A stretch of DNA of 64,000 nt from Burkholderiales bacterium (GTDB taxonomy: Bacteria; Pseudomonadota; Gammaproteobacteria; Burkholderiales; Burkholderiaceae_C): the NCBI GenBank assembly GCA_947464185.1, contig CANHVY010000007.1, positions 32,911 through 96,910 on the forward strand. Direction: 5' to 3'. Below the pieces are notes generated by a model that saw only the letters and a list, made by a program, of their open reading frames with translations, was not told where the DNA came from and searched no databases. The translations under genes were made by a program, and so were the position numbers. Numbering within the stretch: position 1 is the stretch's first letter; each line of letters begins with the position of its first letter. Of this stretch, positions 1-8,435 are shown one piece after another.

Positions 1-1190
1 CGCTGACCAGCTGGGCGGTGGCCGTGATCGCGATAGACCAAGCGCTGCACCCCCTATGGACACGACCAGCCTACACCGCCACACAGCTCGTCAGCGTGTT
101 CCTGCTCCCGGTGATACTGGCATGGAGGGGATGGATCCAGCACGTGCGGGCAGCTCAGCTGATGTTGCTGGCCAGCCTGCCGTCACTATTGGGGGTGGGC
201 CTGCGACTGGGGCGCAACCTCGGCCTTCTGCCACCGCACCCGGTCACCGACAGCGCTTACTACTTCGGACTGGCCGCCTATCTGCTGCTGCTGAACTACA
301 CCGTCAGCCAGCGATACCTGACGCTGAGGAGGGAGAAGGAGGAAGCCCAAGCCCTGGCGCTGGCGACGTCAAGGCTGGCCGAGCAGGAACTTGAGAAGCG
401 CGTGGCGCAACGTACCGCAGACATCGAGACGGCGATGCGGCAGGTACAGACCTCGCTCGAGTTGGAGCGCAAGTTGCTCTCAGACCGTCGTGCCTTCTAC
501 GCGACGGTTTCACACGAGTTGCGAACACCGCTGGCCGTGATCAATGCCACCGCAGAGAACCTGGCCCTGCTGGATACACACGCGGAAGCATCGACCAGCG
601 CTCGGTACCACAAGATCCTTGACGCCAGCCAGCGCCTGAGCACGCTGCTGGACCGCTACTTGCGGCAGGACGTATTCGATCGTGGCCCGGGTTTGGAGCC
701 CAGTTCCCCTACGGACTTGCGCCTGCTGCTGAACGACGTCATGCAAGCGGCGCGGCTGGCTGGACATGGGCAGCGGTTTCAGGTCGACGTTGCTGATGGG
801 GCAGAGTCCTTCTTCTGCGATGAGGTCCTGACGCGGTTGGCACTGAACAGCCTGGCCGAGAACGCCGCCAAATACACGCCACCTGGCGCGACCATCCTGG
901 TGCGCGGCCGCGTGACGACGCTGGATGGAAGGCGCCAAGCGCTCCTGGAAATCATCGATGATGGTCCTGGGATTTCCAGCGACGACCTTCCCCACGTCCT
1001 CGAGCCGGCTTTCAGGGGGGTCAATGCCGCTGGGGTGCCGGGCACTGGCATGGGTCTGCCACTGGCACAACGGATGATCGAACTTCAGGGAGGCAGCCTT
1101 CGCCTGAACAGCGATGCCGGGTGCGGGACGCGCGCTCTGGTGGTGCTGCCCGAGCTCACCCGCAGTCCCATGGCCCTACCAGCTGGCTGA
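1..1190 (+). CDS. Sensor histidine kinase, 5' end outside the window
   Basis: The reading frame is open to the left edge, so the N-terminus is missing; the first in-window start-like codon is a GTG at 18. The visible part has several hydrophobic helices (about the first 100 residues), a charged coiled-coil linker, then a HisKA domain with the H-box FYATVSHELRTPLAV. The HATPase domain follows with an N-box (LNSLAENAAKY), a G1 box (DDGPGI) and a G2 box (GTGMGLPLA). This is a complete catalytic core of a membrane kinase, perhaps of the 7TM-DISM type. It converges on the response-regulator gene at 1255-1914 with only 64 bases between the stops, so the two probably form one system although they are not co-transcribed. 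The signal sensed is unknown. Confidence 0.9.
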   Translation, partial: LTSWAVAVIAIDQALHPLWTRPAYTATQLVSVFLLPVILAWRGWIQHVRAAQLMLLASLPSLLGVGLRLGRNLGLLPPHPVTDSAYYFGLAAYLLLLNYTVSQRYLTLRREKEEAQALALATSRLAEQELEKRVAQRTADIETAMRQVQTSLELERKLLSDRRAFYATVSHELRTPLAVINATAENLALLDTHAEASTSARYHKILDASQRLSTLLDRYLRQDVFDRGPGLEPSSPTDLRLLLNDVMQAARLAGHGQRFQVDVADGAESFFCDEVLTRLALNSLAENAAKYTPPGATILVRGRVTTLDGRRQALLEIIDDGPGISSDDLPHVLEPAFRGVNAAGVPGTGMGLPLAQRMIELQGGSLRLNSDAGCGTRALVVLPELTRSPMALPAG

Positions 1191-1254
1191 GTGGCTGCCG
1201 TGAGCCCGAACCTGGCTGCCATGAAGCGCCGACCAGACACACTGCAACCCTTCC

Positions 1255-1914
1255 TCACCTGCGCTCGATGACCCCGAGAAACCCATAGCCCTCGCGGCGC
1301 AAAGTCTTCAGGGGCAGTTCGCGCCCAACCTCACGACGCCACCTGGAGCGCAGGCGACTGACCAAGGTATCAAGCCGCCTCAGGTCGTAGCTGGACCAAT
1401 CTTGCCCCAAGGCCTCGACCAATTGGCGCTTCGATGCCGGCTCTGCCCCGGCCTCGCACAAACGCCGTACCAGGGTCATCTCCTGCGGTGTCAGATTTAT
1501 GGAGCGACCTTCGGGGTCGCTGAGCCGGCCCGCGTTGGCGTCCAGAATCCACTCACTGCCCACGCGTCGCAACAGCGCATCGATGATGGCGCCGAGTTCG
1601 AGAAGGCCAAATGGTTTGACCAGATAGTGGTCAGCGCCGTACCTCAGGCCATCAAGCCGGTCCTCGAGTTGCCCTCGAGCCGTCAGCATGATGATTCCGA
1701 CCTGGGACGACTGCTCACGCACCATTCGCGCAGCGTCAAGGCCGCTACCATCGGGCAGCATCAAGTCCAGCAGGCATATGCGAGCCTGCGGCACCAACGG
1801 TACGAAGTCGGCCAAGGTACCCGCCTGCAGCACGCGGTGCCCGCGATTGCACAGGAAATCGGCCACCTCTTCCCGCAGCGCCAACTCGTCTTCCAACAGC
1901 AAGATCGTTGGCAT
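1255..1914 (-). CDS. OmpR/PhoB-type response regulator
   Basis: 219 residues, normal for the family. The receiver domain has the acidic pair E8-D9, the phospho-acceptor D50 in LLDLMLPDGSG, T78 and K100 (LVKPF). The C-terminal part (about 125-215) is a winged-helix DNA-binding domain with the recognition region RRLDTLVSRLRSRWRRE and a GYGFL wing. The start is ATG. It faces away from the carbamoyltransferase gene and is convergent with the histidine kinase, its likely partner. It may control the neighbouring carbamoyltransferase/oxygenase block, but no operator was identified. Confidence 0.93.
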   Translation of the reverse strand: MPTILLLEDELALREEVADFLCNRGHRVLQAGTLADFVPLVPQARICLLDLMLPDGSGLDAARMVREQSSQVGIIMLTARGQLEDRLDGLRYGADHYLVKPFGLLELGAIIDALLRRVGSEWILDANAGRLSDPEGRSINLTPQEMTLVRRLCEAGAEPASKRQLVEALGQDWSSYDLRRLDTLVSRLRSRWRREVGRELPLKTLRREGYGFLGVIERR

Positions 1915-1988
1915 CTCAGGGGACCCTGCTCATGGGCCCCGCACCTGAAGTTCTCTCACAGAGTTCGGCTCCATCACGGTGAAAAAGG

Positions 1989-2189
1989 GTGCTCCGGCGA
2001 ACGTTGTTGCAGGCCTTGGAAAACGCTGCCGCGATCGCATGCCCGCTGATGCCACGAGAATATCAAACTCGCAGACGTGCACCCTGGACAGTCGGGGTCT
2101 GGCGACGTCCAAGCGAGGGGGCCTGTTCCACGGGACATGACACGGAATCGCGCGCAGGTTCCATTTCGATCACGAAAGTCGAGCCTTGA
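1989..2189 (+). CDS. Possible small ORF overlapping the carbamoyltransferase start
   Basis: A 66-codon frame (GTG start; an internal ATG at 2052 would give 45 residues) ends with TGA at 2187-2189. That stop overlaps the TTG start of the next gene as TTGA, which would allow translational coupling. The peptide is Arg/Pro-rich and matches no family I recognise. Its third-codon positions are much less GC-rich than the real genes around it and there is no convincing Shine-Dalgarno, so it may simply be leader sequence. A leader or precursor peptide is possible but unsupported. Confidence 0.2.
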   Translation: MLRRTLLQALENAAAIACPLMPREYQTRRRAPWTVGVWRRPSEGACSTGHDTESRAGSISITKVEP

Positions 2190-3718
2190 AGCTTCTCGCA
2201 CTTGCATTGCCCCACCACGACGCGAGCATCGCTGCACTGGACGGCAGCCGCGTTCGATACATCAAGCTGGAACGCACACGCCAGCAGAAGAGATACAGCC
2301 CCGGCAGCGTACTCGAGTGGCGGCGAATCGCTGAGCAAGCGTTCGGGCTGTCCGGCAGCGACGTGGATGACTTCGTCTTCTGCATCGACCCTGGCGCATT
2401 GCCGAAGCAGGTTACTGGCGACACAGCAGAAAACACGCTCGAACAGTTGGCACGCGGCACCTCCCCGGCGCTTGCGTTAAGCCCGGCCCTGTGCCAGTTC
2501 TTCCAGGTGCCCCACGGCTGGCTCATCAGCCACCACTTTGCGCACTCGCTCGACCACTGGATGCTCGGCTCAGGCGAAGCTGATGTACGCATCGTCATTG
2601 ACGGCCTGGGCGATGGTCGCCCGTGGAGCGTTTACCGGGGTGACACCCTGGTGGCAGGCGGCGATATTCGCCGCGGCTCCATTGGCTGGGGCATCAGGGA
2701 GGCCGGCAAGCTGCTGGACGTCAGCTACGGACATTACAACGACATCGCCGGCAAGGTCATGGGGCTGCAGGCGTATGGAAAGGTTGACACCGGATTCCTG
2801 CAGACTCTGGAACGCTTCGGGATGGAAGATATCGCTGAGATCTGGTCTGTCGAGCATTGGAAGCGTCACCGTGGGGACGCATTGGTGGCGCGCTGGAGCC
2901 TGCTGGACTGGATTGCAACGGTCCACCATCGGATGGAAGCGGTCCTGGTGGACTTCTTCGCCCGGTATGCGCGGCCGGATGAGGTGATTGCCTATTCCGG
3001 CGGCGTTGCGCAGAACGTGGTCTGGAACTCGGCGTTGCGCGAGAAGTTTCCGCAACTGCAGGTTCCTCCCCACGCCTCGGACGAAGGACTGAGCCTTGGT
3101 GCGCTGGAGTGGCTGCGCCGTCATCATGCGCTTCCCAGACTGCAGATCGACCACTTCCCCTACTCTCAAGATGACGAGGCGCCGCCGACCGGACCGTCCC
3201 CGCATACCCTGGAAAGGGTCGCCGATCTTCTGGCCCGCGGCAGGAGCGTGGGTTGGTACCAGGGACGCGGAGAGATCGGCCCGCGCGCCCTGGGCCATCG
3301 ATCCATCTTCATCGATCCCCGACTTCCGGATGCCCGTTCTCGCTTGAACCGCATCAAGCGCAGAGAGGCCTACAGGCCGTTTGGCGCCAGTGTGCTTGAC
3401 GAACACTTCGACGCGCACTTCGAAGGCGCGGCTGACGAATTCATGCTTTACGCCTGCCGTGTGACCAATCCCGCGCTCGCGTCGATTGGTCATGTGGATG
3501 GCTCGTCAAGGGTGCAGCGGGTGACTGCCCGAAACCAACTCTTGCGGGGCCTGCTGGGCGCCTTCATGGAACGGACCGGGTGCCCGGTTCTGGCCAATAC
3601 CAGCCTGAACATCGCGGGCAAGCCGCTCGCGGCGTTTCCTGAGAACGCGCGGCAAGTCTTTCACGACACCGATATCGATGCGATGGTGATCGGAGACGAA
3701 CTGCTGTTGAAGCCCTGA
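2186..3718 (+). CDS. Carbamoyltransferase of the NodU/CmcH/TobZ family
   Basis: 510 residues. The N-terminal Kae1-like domain starts MKLLALALPHHDAS, as family members do, which supports the TTG start at 2186. Metal-site residues known from TobZ appear present: H116 and H120 (SHHFAH), D139 (VIDGLGDG) and D299 (HASDEG). The C-terminal YrdC-like half has GRGEIGPRALGHRSI, YRPFGASVL, HVDGSSRVQRV and NTSLNIAGKP. Relatives make carbamoyl-AMP from carbamoyl phosphate and ATP and transfer the carbamoyl group to a hydroxyl of an antibiotic, Nod factor or sugar. The acceptor here is unknown. It is convergent with two oxygenase genes and close to a nucleotidyltransferase. Codon use is less GC-biased than in the core genes, consistent with an acquired block. 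Confidence 0.9.
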   Translation: MKLLALALPHHDASIAALDGSRVRYIKLERTRQQKRYSPGSVLEWRRIAEQAFGLSGSDVDDFVFCIDPGALPKQVTGDTAENTLEQLARGTSPALALSPALCQFFQVPHGWLISHHFAHSLDHWMLGSGEADVRIVIDGLGDGRPWSVYRGDTLVAGGDIRRGSIGWGIREAGKLLDVSYGHYNDIAGKVMGLQAYGKVDTGFLQTLERFGMEDIAEIWSVEHWKRHRGDALVARWSLLDWIATVHHRMEAVLVDFFARYARPDEVIAYSGGVAQNVVWNSALREKFPQLQVPPHASDEGLSLGALEWLRRHHALPRLQIDHFPYSQDDEAPPTGPSPHTLERVADLLARGRSVGWYQGRGEIGPRALGHRSIFIDPRLPDARSRLNRIKRREAYRPFGASVLDEHFDAHFEGAADEFMLYACRVTNPALASIGHVDGSSRVQRVTARNQLLRGLLGAFMERTGCPVLANTSLNIAGKPLAAFPENARQVFHDTDIDAMVIGDELLLKP

Positions 3719-3720
3719 CG

Positions 3721-3745
3721 TGCCGAGTGGCTCACGATCTCGGCA
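3721..3745. terminator. Inverted repeat between convergent genes
   Basis: Arms TGCCGAG and CTCGGCA (7 bp) flank an 11-base loop three bases after the carbamoyltransferase stop, in the gap before the convergent oxygenase stop at 3795. No T-run follows, so it is at best a weak or Rho-assisted terminator. Confidence 0.4.
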
Positions 3746-3794
3746 CAGCCTGCAGGACTTCAAGCCACCCCGGCGGTAAACGCAAGGCGCAGGT

Positions 3795-4310
3795 TCAGGC
3801 TTCAGCGTTCAGCCAGTTGAGATTCAAGACAAGGCGGTATGGGGCGTCGGTACAGGAAGCCCCCGTGTGCCGCAAACTTGAGTCAAACACGACGAACCGG
3901 TTCGCCGCACTTTGAACGCGAGTGCCGTCCTCAAACAAGGTGTAGCCGTTGTTGTCGTTCAGGTACAGGATCCCCGTGGATGCATCAGGTCGGCGGACAT
4001 CCACATGGAGCCCGTACTCGAGGTGCCTGTCAAGCGGCCTGGTGAGATTGGCCTTCACCCGCAGCAAGCGCACCGGGCCGAGCCGGTCCGCCACGGCCTC
4101 GAGCATGGGAAGCGCCGGGGACCGGTACGGCTTGCGCGACTGCCAGTGAACGAAACCGTGAACCCATTGCAGGTTCTCGGAAGCCGCCATGTCTGGCGAG
4201 GCTCCGCTGGACAGGATGGGAACGCATTGCCAGGGAAAGTCGCTCGCCAGCATTCCGTCCCTCAACGCGATCAGCTCCGCCGGTTGGAGGAAACCATCGA
4301 TGATCTTCAC
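3795..4310 (-). CDS. Small 2-oxoglutarate/Fe(II)-dependent oxygenase
   Basis: 171 residues. The double-stranded beta-helix core is visible with the metal triad H102-x-D104 (in YGLHVDVRR) and H148 (LRHTG), and R159 is placed to bind 2-oxoglutarate. The order HxD...H...R at these spacings is typical of small prolyl-hydroxylase-like enzymes. It begins with GTG overlapping the stop of the upstream JmjC gene (GTGA), so the two are probably translated as a pair. The hydroxylated substrate, small molecule or protein, cannot be told. Confidence 0.8.
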   Translation of the reverse strand: MKIIDGFLQPAELIALRDGMLASDFPWQCVPILSSGASPDMAASENLQWVHGFVHWQSRKPYRSPALPMLEAVADRLGPVRLLRVKANLTRPLDRHLEYGLHVDVRRPDASTGILYLNDNNGYTLFEDGTRVQSAANRFVVFDSSLRHTGASCTDAPYRLVLNLNWLNAEA

Positions 4311-5221
4311 GGGACATGGTCAGGCTGACCGACGGGAAGCGCATAACGTGGCCTGACTCGACGACCGGCGAGCAGGTCGTCGAGCATCTTCGAAGCGAGA
4401 CCTTCTCCAGCGCGTGCTGCCATCATCTGCACGACGCTTTCAAGATGCGCTGCCAGGGCTCGGGAGCCAAGATGAAGGTCGTAAAGCGGCTTGTCCGACA
4501 CTCCTGGTGTGCAAATGGACCGGGCCAGCATGTGGGCGAGGTGCTCGATGCTCACGTGAACCAGAGCCAGCGTCAGGTGCAGGCAGGGTCCGGCTTCAGC
4601 CAGCGCCTCATGCGACCAGCCCTGCGGCACATAGAGCAAGTCACCAGGATTCAAGAGGAAATGCTGAAGGTCCGGCCCACCGGTTCTTGACGCCGCAGCA
4701 GGCCTGCCGACCGACCACCGCTTGCTTCCGAAGAGGTGAACGACCAAGACGTCATGGGTGTCCTCATGACGAGGAAATCCCGCGGCACCTGCAGATGAAC
4801 AGTACAGATTGGCCTGAACCCTGACAGGCAGTGCCGATTCGATGGACTCCGCCAAAGCCCCCACAGCAGGAATGACGCCATCGATGCCGCTGGCCATCAG
4901 CGTGGCCCCCGCCTTCAGCGCCTTCGAGACGCGCTCAGAATCAGGACGCCACACGGTGCCTGACGAGGACTCGTGAGGACTGCAGTACTCCGGCGTGGGC
5001 ACGGGCCTGCCGTGCAACCCCAGGCGGAGGTTGCGGTCATCCCAGGCTCGGACACAGCCGAGAGCCTGGTTGACGTCATTCCAATCGATGATCCGGCGCC
5101 GTGAACGATCATCAGGAGACCCGTGCCACGGACCGCACCCGTAAGCCGAAGACAAGAAGCCTTCAACGGTGCAGGGATGCATCAGGCCGCGGAAGGGATC
5201 AGCTTGGAAGTCGTCAACCAT
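4307..5221 (-). CDS. JmjC/cupin-type oxygenase
   Basis: About 304 residues from the ATG at 5221. The open frame continues upstream to 5512, but that would overlap the divergent nucleotidyltransferase gene, so the later start is preferred; it has no strong ribosome site. The core RHEDTHDVLVVHLFGSKRW matches the JmjC/Cupin_4 pattern with HxD at residues 152 and 154, followed by LNPGDLLYVPQGWSHEAL with the distal metal His at 204. Relatives include the ribosomal oxygenases (YcfD/RoxA) and tailoring hydroxylases. A C-terminal helical region of about 80 residues follows. It overlaps the next oxygenase by four bases and lies 108 bases from the divergent nucleotidyltransferase. Confidence 0.78.
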   Translation of the reverse strand: MVDDFQADPFRGLMHPCTVEGFLSSAYGCGPWHGSPDDRSRRRIIDWNDVNQALGCVRAWDDRNLRLGLHGRPVPTPEYCSPHESSSGTVWRPDSERVSKALKAGATLMASGIDGVIPAVGALAESIESALPVRVQANLYCSSAGAAGFPRHEDTHDVLVVHLFGSKRWSVGRPAAASRTGGPDLQHFLLNPGDLLYVPQGWSHEALAEAGPCLHLTLALVHVSIEHLAHMLARSICTPGVSDKPLYDLHLGSRALAAHLESVVQMMAARAGEGLASKMLDDLLAGRRVRPRYALPVGQPDHVP

Positions 5222-5329
5222 GGACCGCGCATGTTGAAAATGGCCTGCCCCATCATACGATTGGCGATGCCTGAGCCGCATTCTCCAGACGCCCTTTAGG
5301 GGTGCGCCAACTTGCTTGCCCGCGCCCCG

Positions 5330-6163
5330 ATGAGCATAGATGGACATGAAAAAAGACAGGCCGTGATTCGGCCGATCGGTGCGTCGCAGCCTGTCGACGC
5401 GGGGGGCTTCATCGTCAACACCTGTGCCGCTGACCTGATCGGGGAGCCCTGGAGCCGCCTTGTCAGCCACCTCCTGGTCCAATGCCTGGAAGAGTTGGGC
5501 CCTTCGCTGCACAGTCTGCAGCTTCGAGGGTCGGTGCCCAGGGGCATCGCAGTGGAGGGCATATCGGACCTTGACGTGTTCTGCATCACGGATGGGCGGC
5601 TCCCGCAGGCTTCGGCCTGGATCGACCGAATGGCGCGCCGCCTACAAGCGCTGCATCCCTTCTGCCGTGGCCTGGACTTGAGGGTCTGGCCGCTGTGCGA
5701 TCTGGTCGGGCTTCCATCTGGCCACCCAGCGCGGTTCCTCTTGAAGACGCAAGGTCTGTGCATATGGGGGCCGGACGTGACAGCAGACTGGCCCCCTGTC
5801 CCGCTTGAGCATGCTCAGATCGCCCTGAAGGCCTTGCCCGTCGCGCTGGAGCGCATGCGGATGGCGATCGCACGGCGCTCACCTGCTGATGAGGCACTGA
5901 TGGTCGCGCGCTGCCGCTGGTTGGCCAAGAAAGTCGTTCGTGCAGGTTTCGAACTGGTGGCGCCACTTGAGCGAGCCTACACAAGAGACCTGCACCCTTG
6001 CTGGCAGGGGTTCGCTCGCCATCACCCAGCGCTGACAACACCCATGGAAGAAGTGCTGTTGCTCGCGATCAGGCCCACTGCCCGCACCAGCTTACTGAGG
6101 AAAATCCTGGAACTGGGAGAACAAGTTCTGCTTGAAGCCCGCAGGAGCGACAGGCCGCTCTGA
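5330..6163 (+). CDS. Nucleotidyltransferase-fold protein
   Basis: 277 residues from the ATG at 5330; a TTG at 5312 is an in-frame alternative. The polymerase-beta-like signature is present: G67-S68 in LRGSVPRG, then D80 and D82 in GISDLDVF, with a likely third carboxylate D116 in LDLRVW. The C-terminal 150 residues are helical with many Arg. Such enzymes transfer nucleoside monophosphates to antibiotics, sugars or proteins. It is divergent from the oxygenase pair and is the last protein gene before tRNA-His. There is no HEPN partner next to it, unlike the MNT gene at 30480, so a toxin-antitoxin role is unlikely. The substrate is unknown. Confidence 0.72.
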   Translation: MSIDGHEKRQAVIRPIGASQPVDAGGFIVNTCAADLIGEPWSRLVSHLLVQCLEELGPSLHSLQLRGSVPRGIAVEGISDLDVFCITDGRLPQASAWIDRMARRLQALHPFCRGLDLRVWPLCDLVGLPSGHPARFLLKTQGLCIWGPDVTADWPPVPLEHAQIALKALPVALERMRMAIARRSPADEALMVARCRWLAKKVVRAGFELVAPLERAYTRDLHPCWQGFARHHPALTTPMEEVLLLAIRPTARTSLLRKILELGEQVLLEARRSDRPL

Positions 6164-6245
6164 CCGACGGGGCGTCATTGTGGGACAACGATGAAGGCTG
6201 ACTCCGGGTCCGGCTGTGCCGGCCACGAAGCATGCGAGAAGTGGT

Positions 6246-6322
6246 TGGGGTGGCTGATGGGACTCGAACCCACGACGACCAGAATCACAATCTGGGACTC
6301 TACCAACTGAGCTACAGCCACC
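6246..6322 (-). tRNA. tRNA-His (anticodon GTG)
   Basis: Read on the minus strand, the cloverleaf has acceptor GTGGCTG/CAGCCAC with the extra 5' G (G-1) that is diagnostic of tRNA-His, paired with discriminator C. The D-arm GCTC...GAGT, anticodon arm CCAGA-TTGTGAT-TCTGG and T-arm with GTTCGAGTC are all present, and CCA is encoded. The anticodon is at 6286-6288. It lies downstream of ppiD on the same strand with its own -10 box. Its 3' end faces the accessory block 1-6163. Confidence 0.97.
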
Positions 6323-6336
6323 GCAGAGACGGACGA

Positions 6337-6342
6337 ATTATA
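6337..6342 (-). promoter_or_regulatory. -10 box for tRNA-His
   Basis: A perfect TATAAT on the minus strand lies 14 bases before the tRNA 5' end, in the gap after the ppiD stop. No good -35 hexamer was found at 16-18 bases, because that position falls in the ppiD coding end. Confidence 0.55.
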
Positions 6343-6351
6343 GCGCCGCCA

Positions 6352-8265
6352 TCACTGCGAAGCCGCCTTCGAAGGGCCTGGCGCGACGCGGGCGGAGGCT
6401 TCGACCTCCACCTTGAAGCGTCGCTTGAGCGTGCTCAGATAAGCCTCGGTCTCGGCGGCACTCAAGGCTTGGGCCAGTTGTGGGGCCAGCAAGGCATCGG
6501 CCGAGGCCGCCTGCTCCCGCGGCAACACCTTCAGCACGCGCGCGACCACGTAGCCATCGGCTCCCAGGTCCACGCCGATCGGTGCGGGAAGTTTGTCCTG
6601 CGGCGCCAGCAACACGGCATCGAGCAAGGCCCGAGGCACGTTCTGCGCCTGCCCCCTTGACAGCACGGCAGACTGAGGCAAAGCAGTGGCCGGGCTCTGC
6701 TTGAGCGCTTCCAGCTTGGCCTGGCCTTCCTTGCGCGCCTGAGCTGCGGCCTGCTCCTGCATGACGGCGGCGCGTACGGCGTCCTTCACATCCTCGAAGG
6801 GCGGTACCCGCGCGGGCGTGTGCTGAACGACGCGGGCTGAGACGAGCTGACTGCCCCCCAGGTCCACCGCCTCGGTGTTGCGCTTGTTCTTCAGGGCGTC
6901 GGTGCTGAACACGGCGTCCAGCAGCTTCTGCGACGCCAGGGGCCCCGTGGCTTGCGGACCAGGCTGACGTCGGACAGTGGCCGTGCGCTTGTCCAGCTTG
7001 AGCTTGTCGATCACCGGTTGCAGGCTGTCGGCCTGCTCGTACACCATGTTCGTGAACTGTTCGGCGGCCTCGGCAAACTTGCGCTGGGCCCCCTGCTTGC
7101 GGATCTCGGCCTCGATCTCCGCCTTCACAGACTCGAAAGGCTGCTTCTCTCCGCCGCGCGAGGCGGTCATCTGGATGATGTGGTAGCCAAAGTCCGTCTC
7201 GATCACGTTGCTGATTTCGCCCGCTTTCATGACAAACAAAGCGTCTTCAAAGGGCTTGACCATGGCCCCCCGACCGAAGAAATCGAGATCCCCCCCCTGC
7301 GCCGCCGAGCCGGGATCGTCGGAGTTCTTGCGTGCCAGTTCTGCGAAGCGCGCCGGCGTGCGCCGCACCTCGGCCAGGAGGTTCTCCGCCTTCTGGCGCG
7401 CGGCCTGTCGATCGGCCGAAGAAGCCGATTTGTCAGCCTTGATCAGGATGTGGCTGGCCCGCCGCTCCTCGGCCTTGGTGTAGCGACTCTGGTTTTCCTC
7501 GTAGTAGCGGCGCAGGTCCTCCTGCGGAACGCTGACACCCTTGCTGACAGTGGGCAGGTCCAGGAGCACGTATTCGATCTGCGCTTCCTCGGGCAAACGG
7601 AAGCGGGCCTCTTGCGCCTTGAAGAAGCTCTGCAGCTCCTCGGGTGTGGGCTGCACCTTGGCCAGATAGGTCTTCGGGTCGAAGCGCACCCAATCAATTT
7701 CCCGCCTTTGCAGCAAGGCATCCAAGGCCAGGGTGGCTGACACCTTGGGCACACCCACTGCGCCGGTCACCCCGCCCAGCACTTGGCGCATGGCCAGGTC
7801 ACCACGCAGTTGCTGGGCGAAGCCCTCGGAGGTCAGCCCTTGGGCGGTGAGGAAGTCACGATTGACGCTGCCATCCGGGTTGCGCAGCCCTGCGAACTGG
7901 GGGTCGGTACGGAAAAGGCGCGCCAGACGCTCATCACCCGGCTGCAGGTGGTCTCGTACGGCAGCAGCCATCAGGACCCGCTCGCGCACCAGGCTGTCCA
8001 GCGTCTGCTGCTTCAGTTCCGGCGAATCCAGCATCTTGGCGTCGATACCCGGCATCTGCTGGCGCATGCGTTCAATCGCCCGCTGATGGGCCTGGTCCCA
8101 TTCGCTGCGCGTGATGGGTCGGCCGTCCACCTCCGCCACCGGTCGCGCTCCTTCCTCGCTGAAGCGCGAGTACCCCTGCACCCCGAAGAAGACGAACGAA
8201 GGGAAGATGAGCAACACCAGCACGAACTGGAGCACTTTCTGGTGAGAGCGGACGAAGTCAAACAT
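6352..8265 (-). CDS. ppiD: Periplasmic folding chaperone / peptidyl-prolyl isomerase PpiD
   Basis: 637 residues. An N-terminal membrane anchor (about residues 11-30, [18 protein letters not shown]) follows the cytosolic [10 protein letters not shown], as in PpiD. A SurA_N-like helical chaperone region comes next, then a parvulin domain (about 265-360: [35 protein letters not shown]), then a C-terminal chaperone half. It sits at the SecYEG exit in the inner membrane and helps newly exported proteins fold. The order hup, tRNA-Val, ppiD, tRNA-His on one strand matches related Burkholderiales, where hup-ppiD linkage is common. Confidence 0.93.
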   Translation of the reverse strand: MFDFVRSHQKVLQFVLVLLIFPSFVFFGVQGYSRFSEEGARPVAEVDGRPITRSEWDQAHQRAIERMRQQMPGIDAKMLDSPELKQQTLDSLVRERVLMAAAVRDHLQPGDERLARLFRTDPQFAGLRNPDGSVNRDFLTAQGLTSEGFAQQLRGDLAMRQVLGGVTGAVGVPKVSATLALDALLQRREIDWVRFDPKTYLAKVQPTPEELQSFFKAQEARFRLPEEAQIEYVLLDLPTVSKGVSVPQEDLRRYYEENQSRYTKAEERRASHILIKADKSASSADRQAARQKAENLLAEVRRTPARFAELARKNSDDPGSAAQGGDLDFFGRGAMVKPFEDALFVMKAGEISNVIETDFGYHIIQMTASRGGEKQPFESVKAEIEAEIRKQGAQRKFAEAAEQFTNMVYEQADSLQPVIDKLKLDKRTATVRRQPGPQATGPLASQKLLDAVFSTDALKNKRNTEAVDLGGSQLVSARVVQHTPARVPPFEDVKDAVRAAVMQEQAAAQARKEGQAKLEALKQSPATALPQSAVLSRGQAQNVPRALLDAVLLAPQDKLPAPIGVDLGADGYVVARVLKVLPREQAASADALLAPQLAQALSAAETEAYLSTLKRRFKVEVEASARVAPGPSKAASQ

Positions 8266-8315
8266 ATGCCGATGAACAACAAAGGCGAACCGGAGTTCGC
8301 CTCGTGGACAGGTTG

Positions 8316-8391
8316 TGGTGGGTGCTGACGGGATCGAACCGCCGACCTACGCCTTGTAAGGGCGCCGCTCTGCCAGCTGAGCTAAGCACCC
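8316..8391 (-). tRNA. tRNA-Val (anticodon TAC)
   Basis: Minus-strand cloverleaf of 76 bases including encoded CCA. The acceptor is GGGTGCT/AGCACCC with discriminator A, the anticodon arm is GCGCC-CTTACAA-GGCGT and the T-loop is TTCGATC. The anticodon is at 8356-8358. It lies between hup and ppiD in the same direction. Confidence 0.97.
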
Positions 8392-8435
8392 GGTTTGTCA
8401 CCGGGAAAGGCGTCGAAAAACGCCTGACCATGTGG

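Noticed and set aside
5330..6163. Reading the island nucleotidyltransferase as a toxin-antitoxin component
   Set aside because: There is no adjacent HEPN or other toxin gene, and the protein is far larger than MNT antitoxins.
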